In this document: one piece after another, positions 11,969 to 23,378 of the stretch
How the letters are laid out: the number at the start of each line of letters is the position of its first letter
How positions within the stretch are numbered: position 1 is the stretch's first letter
Source of the DNA: Phyto melanocephala
Taxonomy: Eukaryota; Arthropoda; Insecta; Diptera; Rhinophoridae
Reading direction: 5' to 3'
DNA: 64,000 nucleotides
Assembly (NCBI GenBank): GCA_941918925.1
Contig: OW799237.1
Coordinates: 72,099,626 to 72,163,625, forward strand
Notes under the pieces: model-generated
Databases searched by the model: none
The model's input: the letters and a program-made list of their open reading frames with translations, nothing else
Told to the model about the DNA's origin: nothing
Position numbers and translations under genes: made by a program

Positions 11969-13370
11969 TTCTTTAAATATCACCAAGCATAGAAATCAAT
12001 TAATCGTAGCGCGTAATTTACATTGCCAAGATATGAGATATCACGGCTATTGAATTTCTTCTGCAAAAGAGCCATTATGTTATTGCCATTTTAAGTGCCA
12101 CCATCCTATTAGAGCTCTATATATATATATATAGAGCCATCACTTAATTTCTAGCTACAAGAAGTCCGATATTATTCCGCGATACCGAACATCGGTTACA
12201 GCAACCGCTTGACTGACCTTATTCTCGAAGAAGGGCGTCTCTATGCACCGCCAGCCCATAAACCGCTAACAACAGTGAATCTTTGTGGATGTTTCTCAAC
12301 ATTCAATCATCGATTCTCTTTTGTCCTGATGCGGCAATATTGCTTGTCAGCGAATCAACTGAGGTGGACGTGTGTGTCGTCGCTGAAGATGATTTTCAAT
12401 AACAATATTAACGCGCTGCTCAGTTGTGTACCTCTCTATGGTTGAATTTGTCAAACACTTAAAGAAATGTCAAATGAAGGTGGGCTAAGGTGTGACTCAC
12501 AATAAAATAAAATAATATAAACGCAATGAGAATAAGAGATTGTCTAGTGCCGATAGAAAAGAGTTTTGATTAATTCTTTTTGATTAATTCACTTGTTCTT
12601 AACGAGAAATAATGTTATTTTCCGATTTTTCTTTTAAAAGACCCATTGCTTCACTATCCTGTTTAATCCACATATTCTCTATGTCACTGTTCCGCCAAAA
12701 ACAGCTTCGGTTAATTTCTCTGTAGCGATTTTCATTGTCTATTGATGCTTTTAAATCGGTCACATTTGTTCAATTCACTATCTCGTATTGTATTCTCTAT
12801 TGGCTACTGAAATACAGTTTTAGTTTATTTACTTGTGAACACAATTTCCGTTGTATCGGTGTATGCTTGTATTTCTAAATGTCAATTTATATTAAATGTC
12901 AGGTAAACAAAAATTAGGAATGGGAAAGTCGATTAAATCTTACTTCTGCAGAGGTATAAAAAATATTTTAAAACAATTTTTAGTAAAAAATTTTAGCAAA
13001 GAAAAAAATTCAATAAAACATTTAACATAAAAATGGCAGCAGAAAAAAAATACTACAAAAATTATTTTTTGATTCTGCACAAAATTTTCATTTTCCATCC
13101 CTGTATAAATCTGATGCACTCCACTTTAAAAACATATTAAATGAAATTGTATTGTTTAACAAAATGTTTCAATTAAAACTACCAGCAACAAGCATACCAT
13201 ATTATAGTATAACTAGAGTTGTGAATTGAATTATTATTTTTATAAAAGAGTATTGGTTTTATGTAGAAAGGCCCTAACTTGTGATTTTTTACGAAATTGA
13301 GCTTTTCATTAATTCCAATACATATCACACAAATACACCTTGACACAAAAATGTAACGAAATAGTATCAA
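11969..13370. other. Stretch without recognised gene; one 24-bp AT palindrome
   Basis: 12114-12137 is a perfect 24-bp palindrome (GCTC, a TA run, GAGC). An open frame at 12209-12445 has somewhat higher GC than its surroundings, but I recognise no domain, so I leave it unassigned. The rest is AT-rich. Confidence 0.4.
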
Positions 13371-13640
13371 ACAAGTTAGAGTACTATATTCGGCCGTGCT
13401 GAATCTGATAATACCCTTCACCATCATGTAAATACATTTTAGCTTAACCTATATTTCATGTTATACGCCACTTTTCTTTATTATATCCGACGCCATCCTT
13501 GATTTTGAATTTTTACGTAGTTAACTGTATTCTACTAGTCAAGCCCTTTCATTTGATACCCATATTGAATGGGTTAAAAAATTTGGTCCGCCATTTTGTT
13601 TTAGACGCCATCTTAGATTTTACATTTTTTAATAACTATT
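13371..13640 (-). mobile_element. Family B DINE-1-like fragment (3' end)
   Basis: Reverse-oriented 3' hairpin (TTCGGCCGTGCTGAA) with tail at 13371-13400. It is followed by the family B body phrases (CATCATGTA, TTATACGCCA, GACGCCATCCTTGATTTTGA). The 5' part is absent. Confidence 0.6.
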
Positions 13641-14946
13641 ATTTTGGCAACTAAACATTGTTATAGGAAATATATTATGACCATGTCGTAACCATGGTTT
13701 TTCTTTGCGTTTGTATGTTAAAAATATAGGTGAATTAAATCAACATTTGTCAACCGATTTTGAAGATATATAACTTATTTTATTCGCAATATTTATACCT
13801 TTGAGAAAAATTTTAGATTTTTGCACAAATAATATTTTGGCACATAAAATAGTACTCATTTTGCATAAAAAAATAATCGCCACTTAAGCTCTAAATACAT
13901 GGACGACAGCAGACTTCACAACTTCACGGTTTCAAATGCTGCCAACTTCAAATACTGCTCTGAAGTCAGCTTCATAATTATTTTGAAGCAGCAACAACAT
14001 AATAATCAGCTAATGTATATTTTAGCAATACCAATTTCAGGGATGCCGCATATATATTTTATAATGATCAAAATTAAAGTTATTGATAAAAAATGTAATA
14101 ATAACACGAAAAACTATAAAAGCACTTAAATTTATTTCTTTATTGTATTTTTGTAATGTTCTTTTATGTTTAATATTAAAAGTAAGTTTTTGTTCTTATT
14201 TTTCCAATTTAATATATACAATGGCAACACTATATTTGTTTATTGCTGCCCGTCAAAATAGAAAATAGCCTAAGTTGCCAGCAGCAGCAAATGCTGCTGA
14301 TTCTAATTGCAGAATTTGTTAAAAGCCATTCAAATACATAACTTTTTATAATTCTCATTTAGTTTAACACACTAATGAGTATAAGAAACAACGTTTTTGA
14401 CAGTATGACAGGTGTATCAGTTCAATAGCAAACTGATAACTTATAAATTCACTGATTTCTAAGTTTCATATTTATTTTCGTCCTTAAAAGAGCCGAACTA
14501 CTTTTGTACATCATTAAACATGTAGACAACAGCAGGCTACATAGCTGCACGACTATAAATGCAGCTGGCTCTAATTGCCGTAGTGTAGTCAGCTGCATTA
14601 TTATTTTGAAAGCTACAGCAGCACCATAAAAATAAAGTATTTCACATTCGTAAAAATAAAATTGCTTGTTTTAAACATATGTAAATACGTATACCACTTA
14701 CAAATTTAAAAGAAATTAAATGTATGCGTAATTAAATGAATATATAATTTTGTTATCTTGTTTTCTAGTAAATAAAATAAAGTAGTTTTATGGTCATATA
14801 CATCACGGATGGAAATCTTGGTACAATTATACCTTGTTGGTACTGTGGTACTACCGCGAGCTACTTGGTTCAATTTAAAAATATGTCCATGTATTTTATT
14901 TTATACTGTCAGCTTCTCCGTTTTTGTTGCAATGCTGTTGTCAAAG

Positions 14947-15015
14947 CGAATTCATGTACCAGGTGATGTACTTTATTGCAAACTTCTTACAAAAATCACC
15001 TGGTACATGAATTCG
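14947..15015. repeat. Perfect 20-bp inverted repeat, 29-nt spacer
   Basis: 14947-14966 and 14996-15015 are exact reverse complements (centre motif ATGTACCAGGTGA). It lies just upstream of the hAT C-terminal fossil. Confidence 0.85.
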
Positions 15016-15077
15016 ACTATGTATTTGATTTTACTTATGATTCGTTAGCATGGGGTCTTTAATAATGATGTACTAAA

Positions 15078-15490
15078 ATGGTTCCAGAAAAAGTTATTAC
15101 GGAAGAAACAAATTCAATAGAACCGCTTCTGGTGAAAATGTTTCCACACGAACAATCAAACTTTGAAGCAATAAATAATCAATACAGAGCACTAGCCGAT
15201 GTGATAGGGCAAACAAATATTTATTATTTTTGGTCTAAAGTATCACAAATGAAAAATTAATTAAATGAGTTCATGTTCCCAGATAATTTAAGAATTGTAA
15301 GAGGATTTCTGTCTATCCCACATTCGTCGTCGAACGAGTTTTTTCTTCTCAAAACCTAATTAAAACAAAGGAAAGAAATAGACTGTATTTTTCTACTGTT
15401 TCAAATTCAATACAAACAAAAGATTCAAATTTTTGTTGCTTTAATTTTAAAATAATAAAAAATTTATTATCTAAAAGTATTTAATAAATA
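15078..15490 (+). pseudogene. hAT transposase C-terminal fragment
   Basis: The first frame (15078-15260) ends in YYFWSKVSQMKN. The downstream codons give FPDNLRIVRGFLSIPHSSSN, then, after a one-base shift in a T-run at about 15340, a segment with NLIKTKERNRL and a QTKDSNF tail. 'LSIPHSS.NVER.FS' followed by 'K.RNRL' is the hAT dimerisation-domain signature. A stop after KN and the frame shift show that it is dead. The N-terminal and catalytic parts are not recognisable. Confidence 0.6.
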
Positions 15491-16322
15491 AAAGTTGTTC
15501 AATAACCGATCTCTACGTATGTACCTATGAATGTAATATTTAATATTTTTTTATTGTATACTTCTTAGTTTTTATAAAAATTTTTGTTAAGTTTATGTTT
15601 TTAATAATAAATATTAAAAAAATGGTACCGTCATGGCCTAAAGAGTACATTTTGTTTTCATACTTGGAACAAAATCATTGAAGCCATTTTCCTTCCCTTA
15701 TATACATATATTTTCAACAATTCTTGTTATATTGGCAGCAATAGATCTGCTTATTGCCGCTTACAAAAATAGAAATTAGCCTAATGCTCTAAACACATAG
15801 ACGACAGCAGACAGCAAGCAGCAATATGTCAAAAATAAAATCCATGTGTTTAAATGAAAACGATTATTTTGACGGCAGCACAGCAGCACGACTGCACAAC
15901 AGCATTTGCTGCTGCTGCCAACTTAGGCTATTTTCTATTTTGACGGGCAGCAAGAACAAATATAGTGTTGCCATTATATATATTAAATTGGAAAAAAATA
16001 AAAAAAAACTTATTTTTAATATTAAACATAAAAGAACATTACAAAAATACAATAAAGAAATAAGTGTATGTGTTTTTATAGTTTTTCGTGATATTATTAC
16101 ATATTTTTTAACAATAACTTTAATATTATTCATTATAAAATATATATGCGGCATCCCTGAAATTTGTATTGCTAAAATGCACATCAGCTGATTATTATGT
16201 TGTTGCTGTCTTCAAAATAATTATGAAGCTGTCTTCAGAGCAGCATTTGAAGTTGGCAGCATTTGAAGCCTTGAAGTTGTGAAGTCTGCTGGCGTCTATG
16301 TGTTTAGAGCTTAAGTGGGCGC

Positions 16323-17900
16323 CAGCGACAAATGTAGCTGTGCAGCCGTGTCCTAAATTGAGATCTATCTGAAAGCGAGCGTGTTATGCAATTGCCTCCA
16401 TGTTAAGTACTGACATCGCCGTATCGAAATAAAAGGTTCAGATGTCAAATTGTAAGTAATGAAGAACTGTTTTTTGCACATTTAATTTATTATTTTTAGT
16501 GGGAGTTGTTGCTGCGTGTTTTTGAATAACGTTTAAGCACTTTAAAAAAGACAAAAATGTGATTTAGCCGACTTTTAGGATGTATCATAATAATCGCCTT
16601 ATTTTGGGCGAAATATTAGACACGCCCATAAAAAGTTCCCAGGCCTTGAGAAAAAAACTAAAGTCAGGCTTGAATTTAGCGCATTAAAATCCCTATAGTC
16701 CACATATTTTTGTTTGAAGGCGAGACAATTTGTTGTTTTTTGCACACCAGTATAATGAGCCTATTATTTTGGTTTGTTATTGGTAAAGTTCCCCAAAACT
16801 TTAGTAAAAACCATTTGTTTAATACACATGCTAGTAAAAATTATTTTAAGACAAATTAAATTTTTTTTTTTAAGGCACGAGTTAGCAAATATTATTTTTT
16901 ATCTCGCAAATACAGATTTTTGTACTTTTTCTAGGATAAACGTTTGGCAAATCGGATTAATCATTTTTAATTGTTTTACTAAGTTATCATGTATTTAAGT
17001 TTATTTAAAGTAAACAATTTTTATTCAGGCACATGTAAGCAAATAGTATGATGGAACAATACAAAACAAGTTTATTATTTGTGTCTAAAATTATAATGTT
17101 TTTAGTGAATATGTATTGACAAAGTACGATCTTCAAAAAAAACTAGAATTTTATACAAATACATCTTGTGTATTTCTACGTTACCGCAGGAACCCGCGTG
17201 CTCCCAATTTTACCGAAAAGCGTTTCTTGTGTTGAAAATTGGATAAATTGGGTAAATGAGAACGTTCATGAGACAGTAATTTGTGTTTCTCTTTTTACCA
17301 TACTTTACCCGTTCTTTTTTTGCGTGTTAAATGGTAAAACTGTCAGATCACTAAATCAGCTGTTTTTAATTTGTAGAAGTATAAAAGGTTGAAAAGATTT
17401 TTTTATTTTTGTAAACAATGGAATAACTTTGTCTGAGCATATAAAACTAATAAAACATATGCATTTCACTCTAGTGTTTGTTTGGACATACTTTACCAAA
17501 CATTAAACTTTAAAACTAAAAATTTGTTGAACATTTTTTTCGGCAAAAGCAGAGGTGGCGGCTAAGTGCAAAAATTACCGGCGGTAGATTGGAGCTGGTT
17601 TAAGAAATTATTAAAATGAAAAAAAACGGAAAATAAGTGTTTTAACGAAATAAGTAGATTTTGCGTTAATCATATTGTGCAGTCATATCTTTACGATTAC
17701 AAAAACTTATCATTCCACTATTTTATATAACAAGAGTATTGATCCAGGATATATTTTAGTAAAACTCAATATAATTTCTTATGTCAAACCTAATAATGAT
17801 TAAACTATTTTAACGTTATCATACAGAAACTCCTGCTTTTTTTATAATAGAAAATTAAATTGATTTCGTATTACCATATATGCACGAATGAAAGCGAGTT
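16323..17900. other. AT-rich stretch without recognised feature
   Basis: I see no domain-bearing ORF, RNA gene or repeat terminus between the hAT-like arm and the next inverted-repeat element. Short open frames here are at chance level for AT-rich DNA. Confidence 0.4.
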
Positions 17901-18614
17901 GAAAAAATGGCTCCACGAAAAGCCCCCCAATGAAGTAACGCCCAAACGAGAAATTAAATATTCTCCAAATTTTTTTCATACATTTTTGGGTCTTATTTCA
18001 TATGAAATAACTCCCAATTTTTTTGGGCCGTTTTTCATTTTTTTTTTTTTTAAATTATTTTATTTCTCATTTGGGGTTTTCAGATTATGAAATAATCTCC
18101 AATGAAATAACATCCAACAAATTTTTAAAATTCGGGGCTTGTTTCATAGCGTGTATAATTTGGGTGATATTATTTCATTTTTTATTCGGGGGTTATTTCA
18201 TTTTTAAAGCTTTTGGTTTTTGGGGGTGTTTGTAAATAAATTATATAAAAATAGGCCTTTTACAGGAAAACTTTTAACCTGTAAATATATTACAATATCT
18301 TTTCAAATATATAAATGATAACGTTCTGGACTTAAATGGTGCGACATTCGTGACGGACTACGAAATTAGTCTACGAACGGTTGTTGGTTCCACTTCTGCC
18401 AAGCAGTGAGGAGGTACATAATAACAAAGTGTAACCAACTACCAGCATTTATACATACAACGTATATTTTCTCCACCTTGAATTCTTGAGCACCATTTTG
18501 TTTTTTTTACCATACCTTACGTATAATGTATTAAGTTTATTATTTATGTATGTACATGAAAATAATTTTTTGGTAGTTGGGTTTCAAAAAAAAATATATT
18601 GGAAATATAAAACA

Positions 18615-18628
18615 ATTCTTTGTCCATA
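18615..18628. repeat. 14-bp target site duplication, left copy
   Basis: ATTCTTTGTCCATA, identical to 23365-23378. It marks the 3' boundary of the minus-strand non-LTR element. Confidence 0.9.
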
Positions 18629-21600
18629 TATACACATGTAGGGGGAATATCGAAGCAGACCACTACTATCACGGGTCCCTTTTCGACCCCCTTCGCTCCT
18701 CAGTGATTTCGTGTCTACCGATCAGTATACCTTTAATCACTGAGTCCCGCGCCACAACCGGCGTTTGCTCTGGACTAGGAAAACGATTTCACACTGCCGA
18801 CTGGTGATTGTCGACAATCCTCATCGCACAGTCCTTTGTAATCGCCAGCATCTCCCTCAGACTAAGGTCCCCCATCGCACTCACACTTAAAGTGTGCTTG
18901 CCTGTGATCCTTAATCTTCCGCTCGCCAACGCCGGACACTCGCATACTACATGCGCTGCCGTCTCGGCATCCTCCAGGCACATTCTACAAATATCATCAT
19001 CCACGATTTGCATCCTCTTCAGATGATATTTGAAGTTACCATGTCCTGTAATCAACGCAGTGATCCAGCTCATCATACTCCGATTAAAACCGAGTATCTT
19101 CACTGCACCCCTGCCAAGTGGCTCCCTGAGCACCATACGGGCCTGTCTACACGTGGTTCCCTCCATCCACCTTCGCAAGTTCATAGAGTTCACCCATTGA
19201 AAGATCCTCGCCCACACCAACCCATTACCCAGAGCAGTTCTGGGTTCCGGTCCGCAGAATGCAGCCTTCTTCGCAAGTTCGTCAGCAGCCTCATTCCCAG
19301 CTATGCCCACGTGTCCCTTAACCCACATCAGCGTTACCTCATTTGTAGAGGCACACCTATTGAGCTTTAGAACACACTCAAGCACCAAAGAGGAGTTCAC
19401 ATCTATCCGCTGCATACGTTTTATAACCGACTGGTTGTCAAGTGCAATAAGAATTCTCTTCCCATACATTCGACATTCCAACAGGTGGTCCAACGCGTGC
19501 AGCAAACCAAGCATTTCTGCCTGATAGACTGACACGTACTCCCCCAGATTCAGGGTGCAGGATAAGTTCAACTCAGATGAGTACACACCAGCACCTGCCC
19601 TTCCGTCCATAAAGGACCCATCAGTAAAGATACTGATGTCATTCTCCATGCACTCATCGTGCATGAATCCATCCGCTATAAGCGTGTGATGTAGCCTTTC
19701 GACCACCTTCACTCGACTCATGCGCTCCATCGGCATCTGAGCCTCCCTAACCTCTTCATCCACGAGGTCCAGGATTCTCCTATGCCCCAAAACCGATCCA
19801 AAGCGATACCACATGCCATCGCTTCGCATCCGAATCGCCGATCTTGCCGCCGTCTTCCTTACAAATAAGTCCAACGGCAGCAATCCCAGCATTGCCTCCA
19901 TCGCTTGCGTTGGTGTGGTACGTATCGCGCCACATATACCAATGCAAGCAATCCTTTGAACCCCGTCCAACTTCCGCCTAATCGTCGCCTGGGAGGCCTT
20001 CGGCCACCAGACAACAGATGCGTAAGTGATCGTCGGTCTCACCACCACTGTGTAAATCCAGTGTGCAGCCTTAGGTGAGATTCCCCACTTCCGACCGCAA
20101 ACCCGTTTACACTGATGCAGAATCCTCTTTGCCTTCTGTACCCTTGCCTCAACATGATCATTCCAGGTTAGTTTCATATCCAGCGTTACCCCCAGATATT
20201 TCACCTTCCTGGACACGTTGATCTCGGTTCCAAAAAGCATTAAGGATTCAATCTCTATGCCCTTCCTTCTCCGCGTGAAGAGCATAGCATCCGACTTGCC
20301 AGCATTTATGGTTAGTCCCTGTTCATAACACCATTCTTCGGTTACTCTGAGCGCCTGTCTCATGCAACCTAAAATGGTCTCCATGAACTTAACACCAACC
20401 ATAATTGCCACATCATCCGCATACCCTACCGTATGTATGCCAATTACCTCCAGTCTCCTGAGAAGGCTGTCCACAGTTATGTTCCACAGCAGAGGTGATA
20501 AGACCCCTCCTTGCGGACATCCCCTGACCACCCTTCCCCGAATCCTGGTGCTTCCGCTCCTGAGATTCACCGCCCTACATCTGAGCATGGGGCCGATCCA
20601 CTTCATCACAACAGAATCGACCCCTCGCTCATCGAGAGCATTTCCCAGTTTATCAAAAGAGATCCTATCAAAAGCGCCCTCTATGTCCATAAATATGGAC
20701 AAAGCAAGATCACCATTGAAAACCTCCCTCTCAGCAACCCTCACCAATTCGTGCAGGGCAGTCTCAGTAGAACTCCCAGCCCTGTAAGCGTGCTGACTCC
20801 CACTCAATGGCCTATCCATCAGCGTAGTCCCCTCCAGGAAGTCAACCAACACCCTTTCCATTGCCTTCAATAGAAAGGATGTAAGACTGATCGGCCTGAA
20901 CGACTTAGCCTCCGTATAGTCCCTCTTCCCCGGTTTGGGAAGAAAAACCACCCTGGTCTCCCTCCATGCCACCGGAATATACCCTGTCGAAAGACAGGCA
21001 ACAAATATTTCCCTAATCACCACAAGTAGAGTGTTCATACCCCACTGTAGTAATGCAGGAAATATCCCATCCATCCCAGCCGCCTTAAATGGGCCAAAAG
21101 ACAAAATCGCACTTCTAACCCCATTAAGAGTTACTATCCTTTCAGCATCTCTCCGCCTTACCTCACTGGCTCCCCTGTTAACGGGAACCCATGAGTCATT
21201 CGAAATGAAACTTCCAGGAAAATGTACCTCCATCAGCGACTGTAATGTCCCCCCCATCGTCTCCGTCATGCCGCCATCGCTCCTGCGAATAAGCCCCATT
21301 CTGGAGACAGGGTCTCTAGACAACATCTTCTGCAGTCTCCCCACTTTAGATGTATCCATCACGCCGGAGCAGAATTCCCTCCACGTACTTCGTTTCCGAA
21401 GACGTATAGTTCTCTTCAGCTCCTTCTTCTTCGCCTTATAATCGTCCCATAAGCTAGGATTCCGCTCCCTCATGTAACGATTAAAGGCCCTCCTCGTGTC
21501 CCCCTTCATGGATTCCAATTCACTACTCCACCATGGAGTAGAATCCTTTTCATCCACTACCGTGAGAGGACACGCATTCTCGAAGGCAAGTCCGACAGTA

Positions 21601-23364
21601 GAGTTTACCCACTCCACCGTCCGCTCAACATCCTCCGTGTTCCGGAGTGCCCGGTGTGGAACACTCCCCGAAAGTCCCGAGAGGCACTCCTCGTACTTAG
21701 TGCGATCCGTATCCCTCGGCACCCTGATACGCCTACGCGCCTTCCTCCGCCTCCTACCATATAGAATCTCAAACTGGATAGCCCTGTGATCAGACATGGT
21801 CAATCTGTCCACCACTCTCCAATTGCCAACTCTATCCAGCATCCCGACAGAGCATAAAGTGATGTCGATTACCTCCGCCCTACGTGCATCCACGAAGGTG
21901 GGCTCGACACCCCTGTTCAGGACCAGCAGGTCATGACACTCCACAAACTCCAGCAACTGCCGTCCCCAGTGGTTATCATCCGTACTGCCCCATACAGTAC
22001 TGTGTGAGTTAGCATCACAGCCCATTACAAGAGGCATACCCCTCAACCTACAGAACTCCACCAGATTCCTAACCTCCTCCGAAGGATGGGAGTCCGGTGT
22101 GTCATAGGGTAGGTAAGCCGACGCCACCAGAAACGATCCCGAACCCGCGCCTATCATTACCACCGTAAGATCCGGCGAACAGAGATGCGTCATCGGCACA
22201 GCACACACACCGTGACGCAGCAGGATACACGTCCTCAACCTCCCCCCCGTCTGTGAGTGAAACAGACTGGCGGTCTGACGAGACAGGCCCATGATGTTAT
22301 CCCTAACAATCCATGGTTCCTGTAGCAAGGCTATATCCAACCCATCCTCCACAAAACATCGCATCATCACCGCCGAAGCCGCTCTGCTATGATGCAGATT
22401 CAGTTGATATACACTCAGAGTTTCCACCTTCCGTAGTTGGTTCGGGTCAAAGTTCCTGGATTTATCACCCTTAAACTTTTTCCCTGTTTCCTCGTCTTCA
22501 GGTGTCGTCTCCTCATTCATAAGGCTATCGATCCGATTTGATATCCTTTCAATAGCCTTCCTGCCCCTCCGACGTTTCCTCTTTAGTCTCTGCCTCTCGG
22601 TCTTACCCAAAGGCATAGACTCAGAGTTCGCGTCGCGGTCCGAGGTTTCCGTGATCTGGACAGATGCCTCCACTCCTGCTGGGGCGGATACATCAATGTC
22701 CTTCACCGTTACCTCTCTACCCATTGGAGTATCTTCAGAGATTAACCTCTCCACCTCTTGCGAGGCTTCAATGTCCATCTCAATCCGATCTCTCCATTGG
22801 CCACGTCTAATCGGAGTATCTTCAGAGACTAACCTCTCCACCTTTTGCAAGGCTTCATTGTCCGTCCCTTTCGAAGTTCCCCGATTATCACAATTTTCAT
22901 TCGAAACCTTCGTTGAATCAATCTTGTTCCCACGAGTATTGGGGAAAGAAAAGTCGACCCGCACAGAGCCCCACATGCACAGGCAAGTCTAAATTGAAAC
23001 TGGAGGTCAACCGGTATCCAGAGTTCACATACTAGCGACCAGGCTCCCTCCTGGCCACGCATCCCTTGGCGTATGTAGTCCCACCGTGGATTAGGGTAGA
23101 TTTATACGAGTCTACAACTCCCTGGCGGGGTCGTGAAGACCAGCCGTGGTCCATAGGGCCAATTACAGCAACACTGGGTGGTCCAATCCGAACGAGAGAG
23201 GGAAAACCACCCAGTGGCCGAGTCCATCAGCCGTCCCCACATAGGAGAAAACAGACGCTGACAGACAGGGAAAAGGTAGTTCTTAGTTGTGCAACACTGC
23301 ACGCAAGCCCCCGCATCGCTTCAAGATGACTACCCATCGCGAGGGTATTATTTCTATTATTATT
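18629..23364 (-). mobile_element. Intact non-LTR retrotransposon flanked by a 14-bp target site duplication
   Basis: The boundaries are set by the exact 14-bp direct repeat on both sides. On the minus strand there is a 388-nt leader (23364-22977), one uninterrupted ORF (22976-18789) and a 160-nt 3' untranslated tail that is not poly(A). GC content is visibly higher than in the surroundings. No ORF1/gag and no gag-type CCHC knuckles are present upstream of the ORF. Either this family is single-ORF, or the copy starts downstream of a lost ORF1. An intact ORF plus a perfect target duplication indicates recent insertion. Confidence 0.9.
18789..22976 (-). CDS. Retrotransposon polyprotein: endonuclease, reverse transcriptase, RNase H
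   Basis: This 1395-residue protein makes the target nick, copies the element RNA and removes RNA from the hybrid. Residues 1-185 are a charged leader with an imperfect duplication (41-55 and 70-84, ...VERL(V/I)SEDTP) and a basic stretch at 127-143. Residues 186-405 are an APE-type endonuclease (YQLNLHHS, LLQEPW at 218-222, GCDANSH at 319-325, SDHR at 395-398). RT spans about 625-945: FKAAGMDG, RPISLTSFLLK, FMDIEGAFD, GCPQGGVLSPLLWN and YADD at 852-855. RNase H is at about 1114-1240 with FTDGS, the Glu near 1154, LDNQS and the GH..IAGNEAAD motif. The C-terminus has a C-x2-C-x8-H-x4-C knuckle (1330-1347). All key motifs are present. RNase H with this endonuclease type fits the LOA/R1/I group, and LOA is my best guess. 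The ATG at 22976-22974 is the first in frame. Confidence 0.93.
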   Translation of the reverse strand: MWGSVRVDFSFPNTRGNKIDSTKVSNENCDNRGTSKGTDNEALQKVERLVSEDTPIRRGQWRDRIEMDIEASQEVERLISEDTPMGREVTVKDIDVSAPAGVEASVQITETSDRDANSESMPLGKTERQRLKRKRRRGRKAIERISNRIDSLMNEETTPEDEETGKKFKGDKSRNFDPNQLRKVETLSVYQLNLHHSRAASAVMMRCFVEDGLDIALLQEPWIVRDNIMGLSRQTASLFHSQTGGRLRTCILLRHGVCAVPMTHLCSPDLTVVMIGAGSGSFLVASAYLPYDTPDSHPSEEVRNLVEFCRLRGMPLVMGCDANSHSTVWGSTDDNHWGRQLLEFVECHDLLVLNRGVEPTFVDARRAEVIDITLCSVGMLDRVGNWRVVDRLTMSDHRAIQFEILYGRRRRKARRRIRVPRDTDRTKYEECLSGLSGSVPHRALRNTEDVERTVEWVNSTVGLAFENACPLTVVDEKDSTPWWSSELESMKGDTRRAFNRYMRERNPSLWDDYKAKKKELKRTIRLRKRSTWREFCSGVMDTSKVGRLQKMLSRDPVSRMGLIRRSDGGMTETMGGTLQSLMEVHFPGSFISNDSWVPVNRGASEVRRRDAERIVTLNGVRSAILSFGPFKAAGMDGIFPALLQWGMNTLLVVIREIFVACLSTGYIPVAWRETRVVFLPKPGKRDYTEAKSFRPISLTSFLLKAMERVLVDFLEGTTLMDRPLSGSQHAYRAGSSTETALHELVRVAEREVFNGDLALSIFMDIEGAFDRISFDKLGNALDERGVDSVVMKWIGPMLRCRAVNLRSGSTRIRGRVVRGCPQGGVLSPLLWNITVDSLLRRLEVIGIHTVGYADDVAIMVGVKFMETILGCMRQALRVTEEWCYEQGLTINAGKSDAMLFTRRRKGIEIESLMLFGTEINVSRKVKYLGVTLDMKLTWNDHVEARVQKAKRILHQCKRVCGRKWGISPKAAHWIYTVVVRPTITYASVVWWPKASQATIRRKLDGVQRIACIGICGAIRTTPTQAMEAMLGLLPLDLFVRKTAARSAIRMRSDGMWYRFGSVLGHRRILDLVDEEVREAQMPMERMSRVKVVERLHHTLIADGFMHDECMENDISIFTDGSFMDGRAGAGVYSSELNLSCTLNLGEYVSVYQAEMLGLLHALDHLLECRMYGKRILIALDNQSVIKRMQRIDVNSSLVLECVLKLNRCASTNEVTLMWVKGHVGIAGNEAADELAKKAAFCGPEPRTALGNGLVWARIFQWVNSMNLRRWMEGTTCRQARMVLREPLGRGAVKILGFNRSMMSWITALITGHGNFKYHLKRMQIVDDDICRMCLEDAETAAHVVCECPALASGRLRITGKHTLSVSAMGDLSLREMLAITKDCAMRIVDNHQSAV

Positions 23365-23378
23365 ATTCTTTGTCCATA
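23365..23378. repeat. 14-bp target site duplication, right copy
   Basis: Exact match to 18615-18628. It marks the 5' boundary of the minus-strand non-LTR element. Confidence 0.9.

Larger units (their letters stand above)
13878..16322. mobile_element. Decayed hAT-like DNA transposon with about 0.42-kb inverted arms
   Basis: 13878-14300 and 15903-16322 are inverted copies of one sequence. The outer ends read CGCCACTTAAGCTCTAAA and the matching inverted form, and the inner ends are rich in CAGCAGCAG. Between them, 15078-15490 encodes a hAT transposase C-terminus. I infer a single degraded hAT-type element whose ends became long inverted repeats, or two related MITEs flanking a fossil. Related short pieces (CACATAGACGACAGCAGAC) recur at 14520-14640 and 15780-15900. 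No clean 8-bp target duplication was found. Confidence 0.5.

Noticed and set aside
12209..12445. 78-codon ORF of higher GC
   Set aside because: No domain, signal peptide or repeat recognised. The length is within chance for this composition.
18951..21789. Several plus-strand ORFs of 97-168 codons
   Set aside because: They are antisense shadows of the 1395-codon retrotransposon ORF, which has all the conserved motifs.
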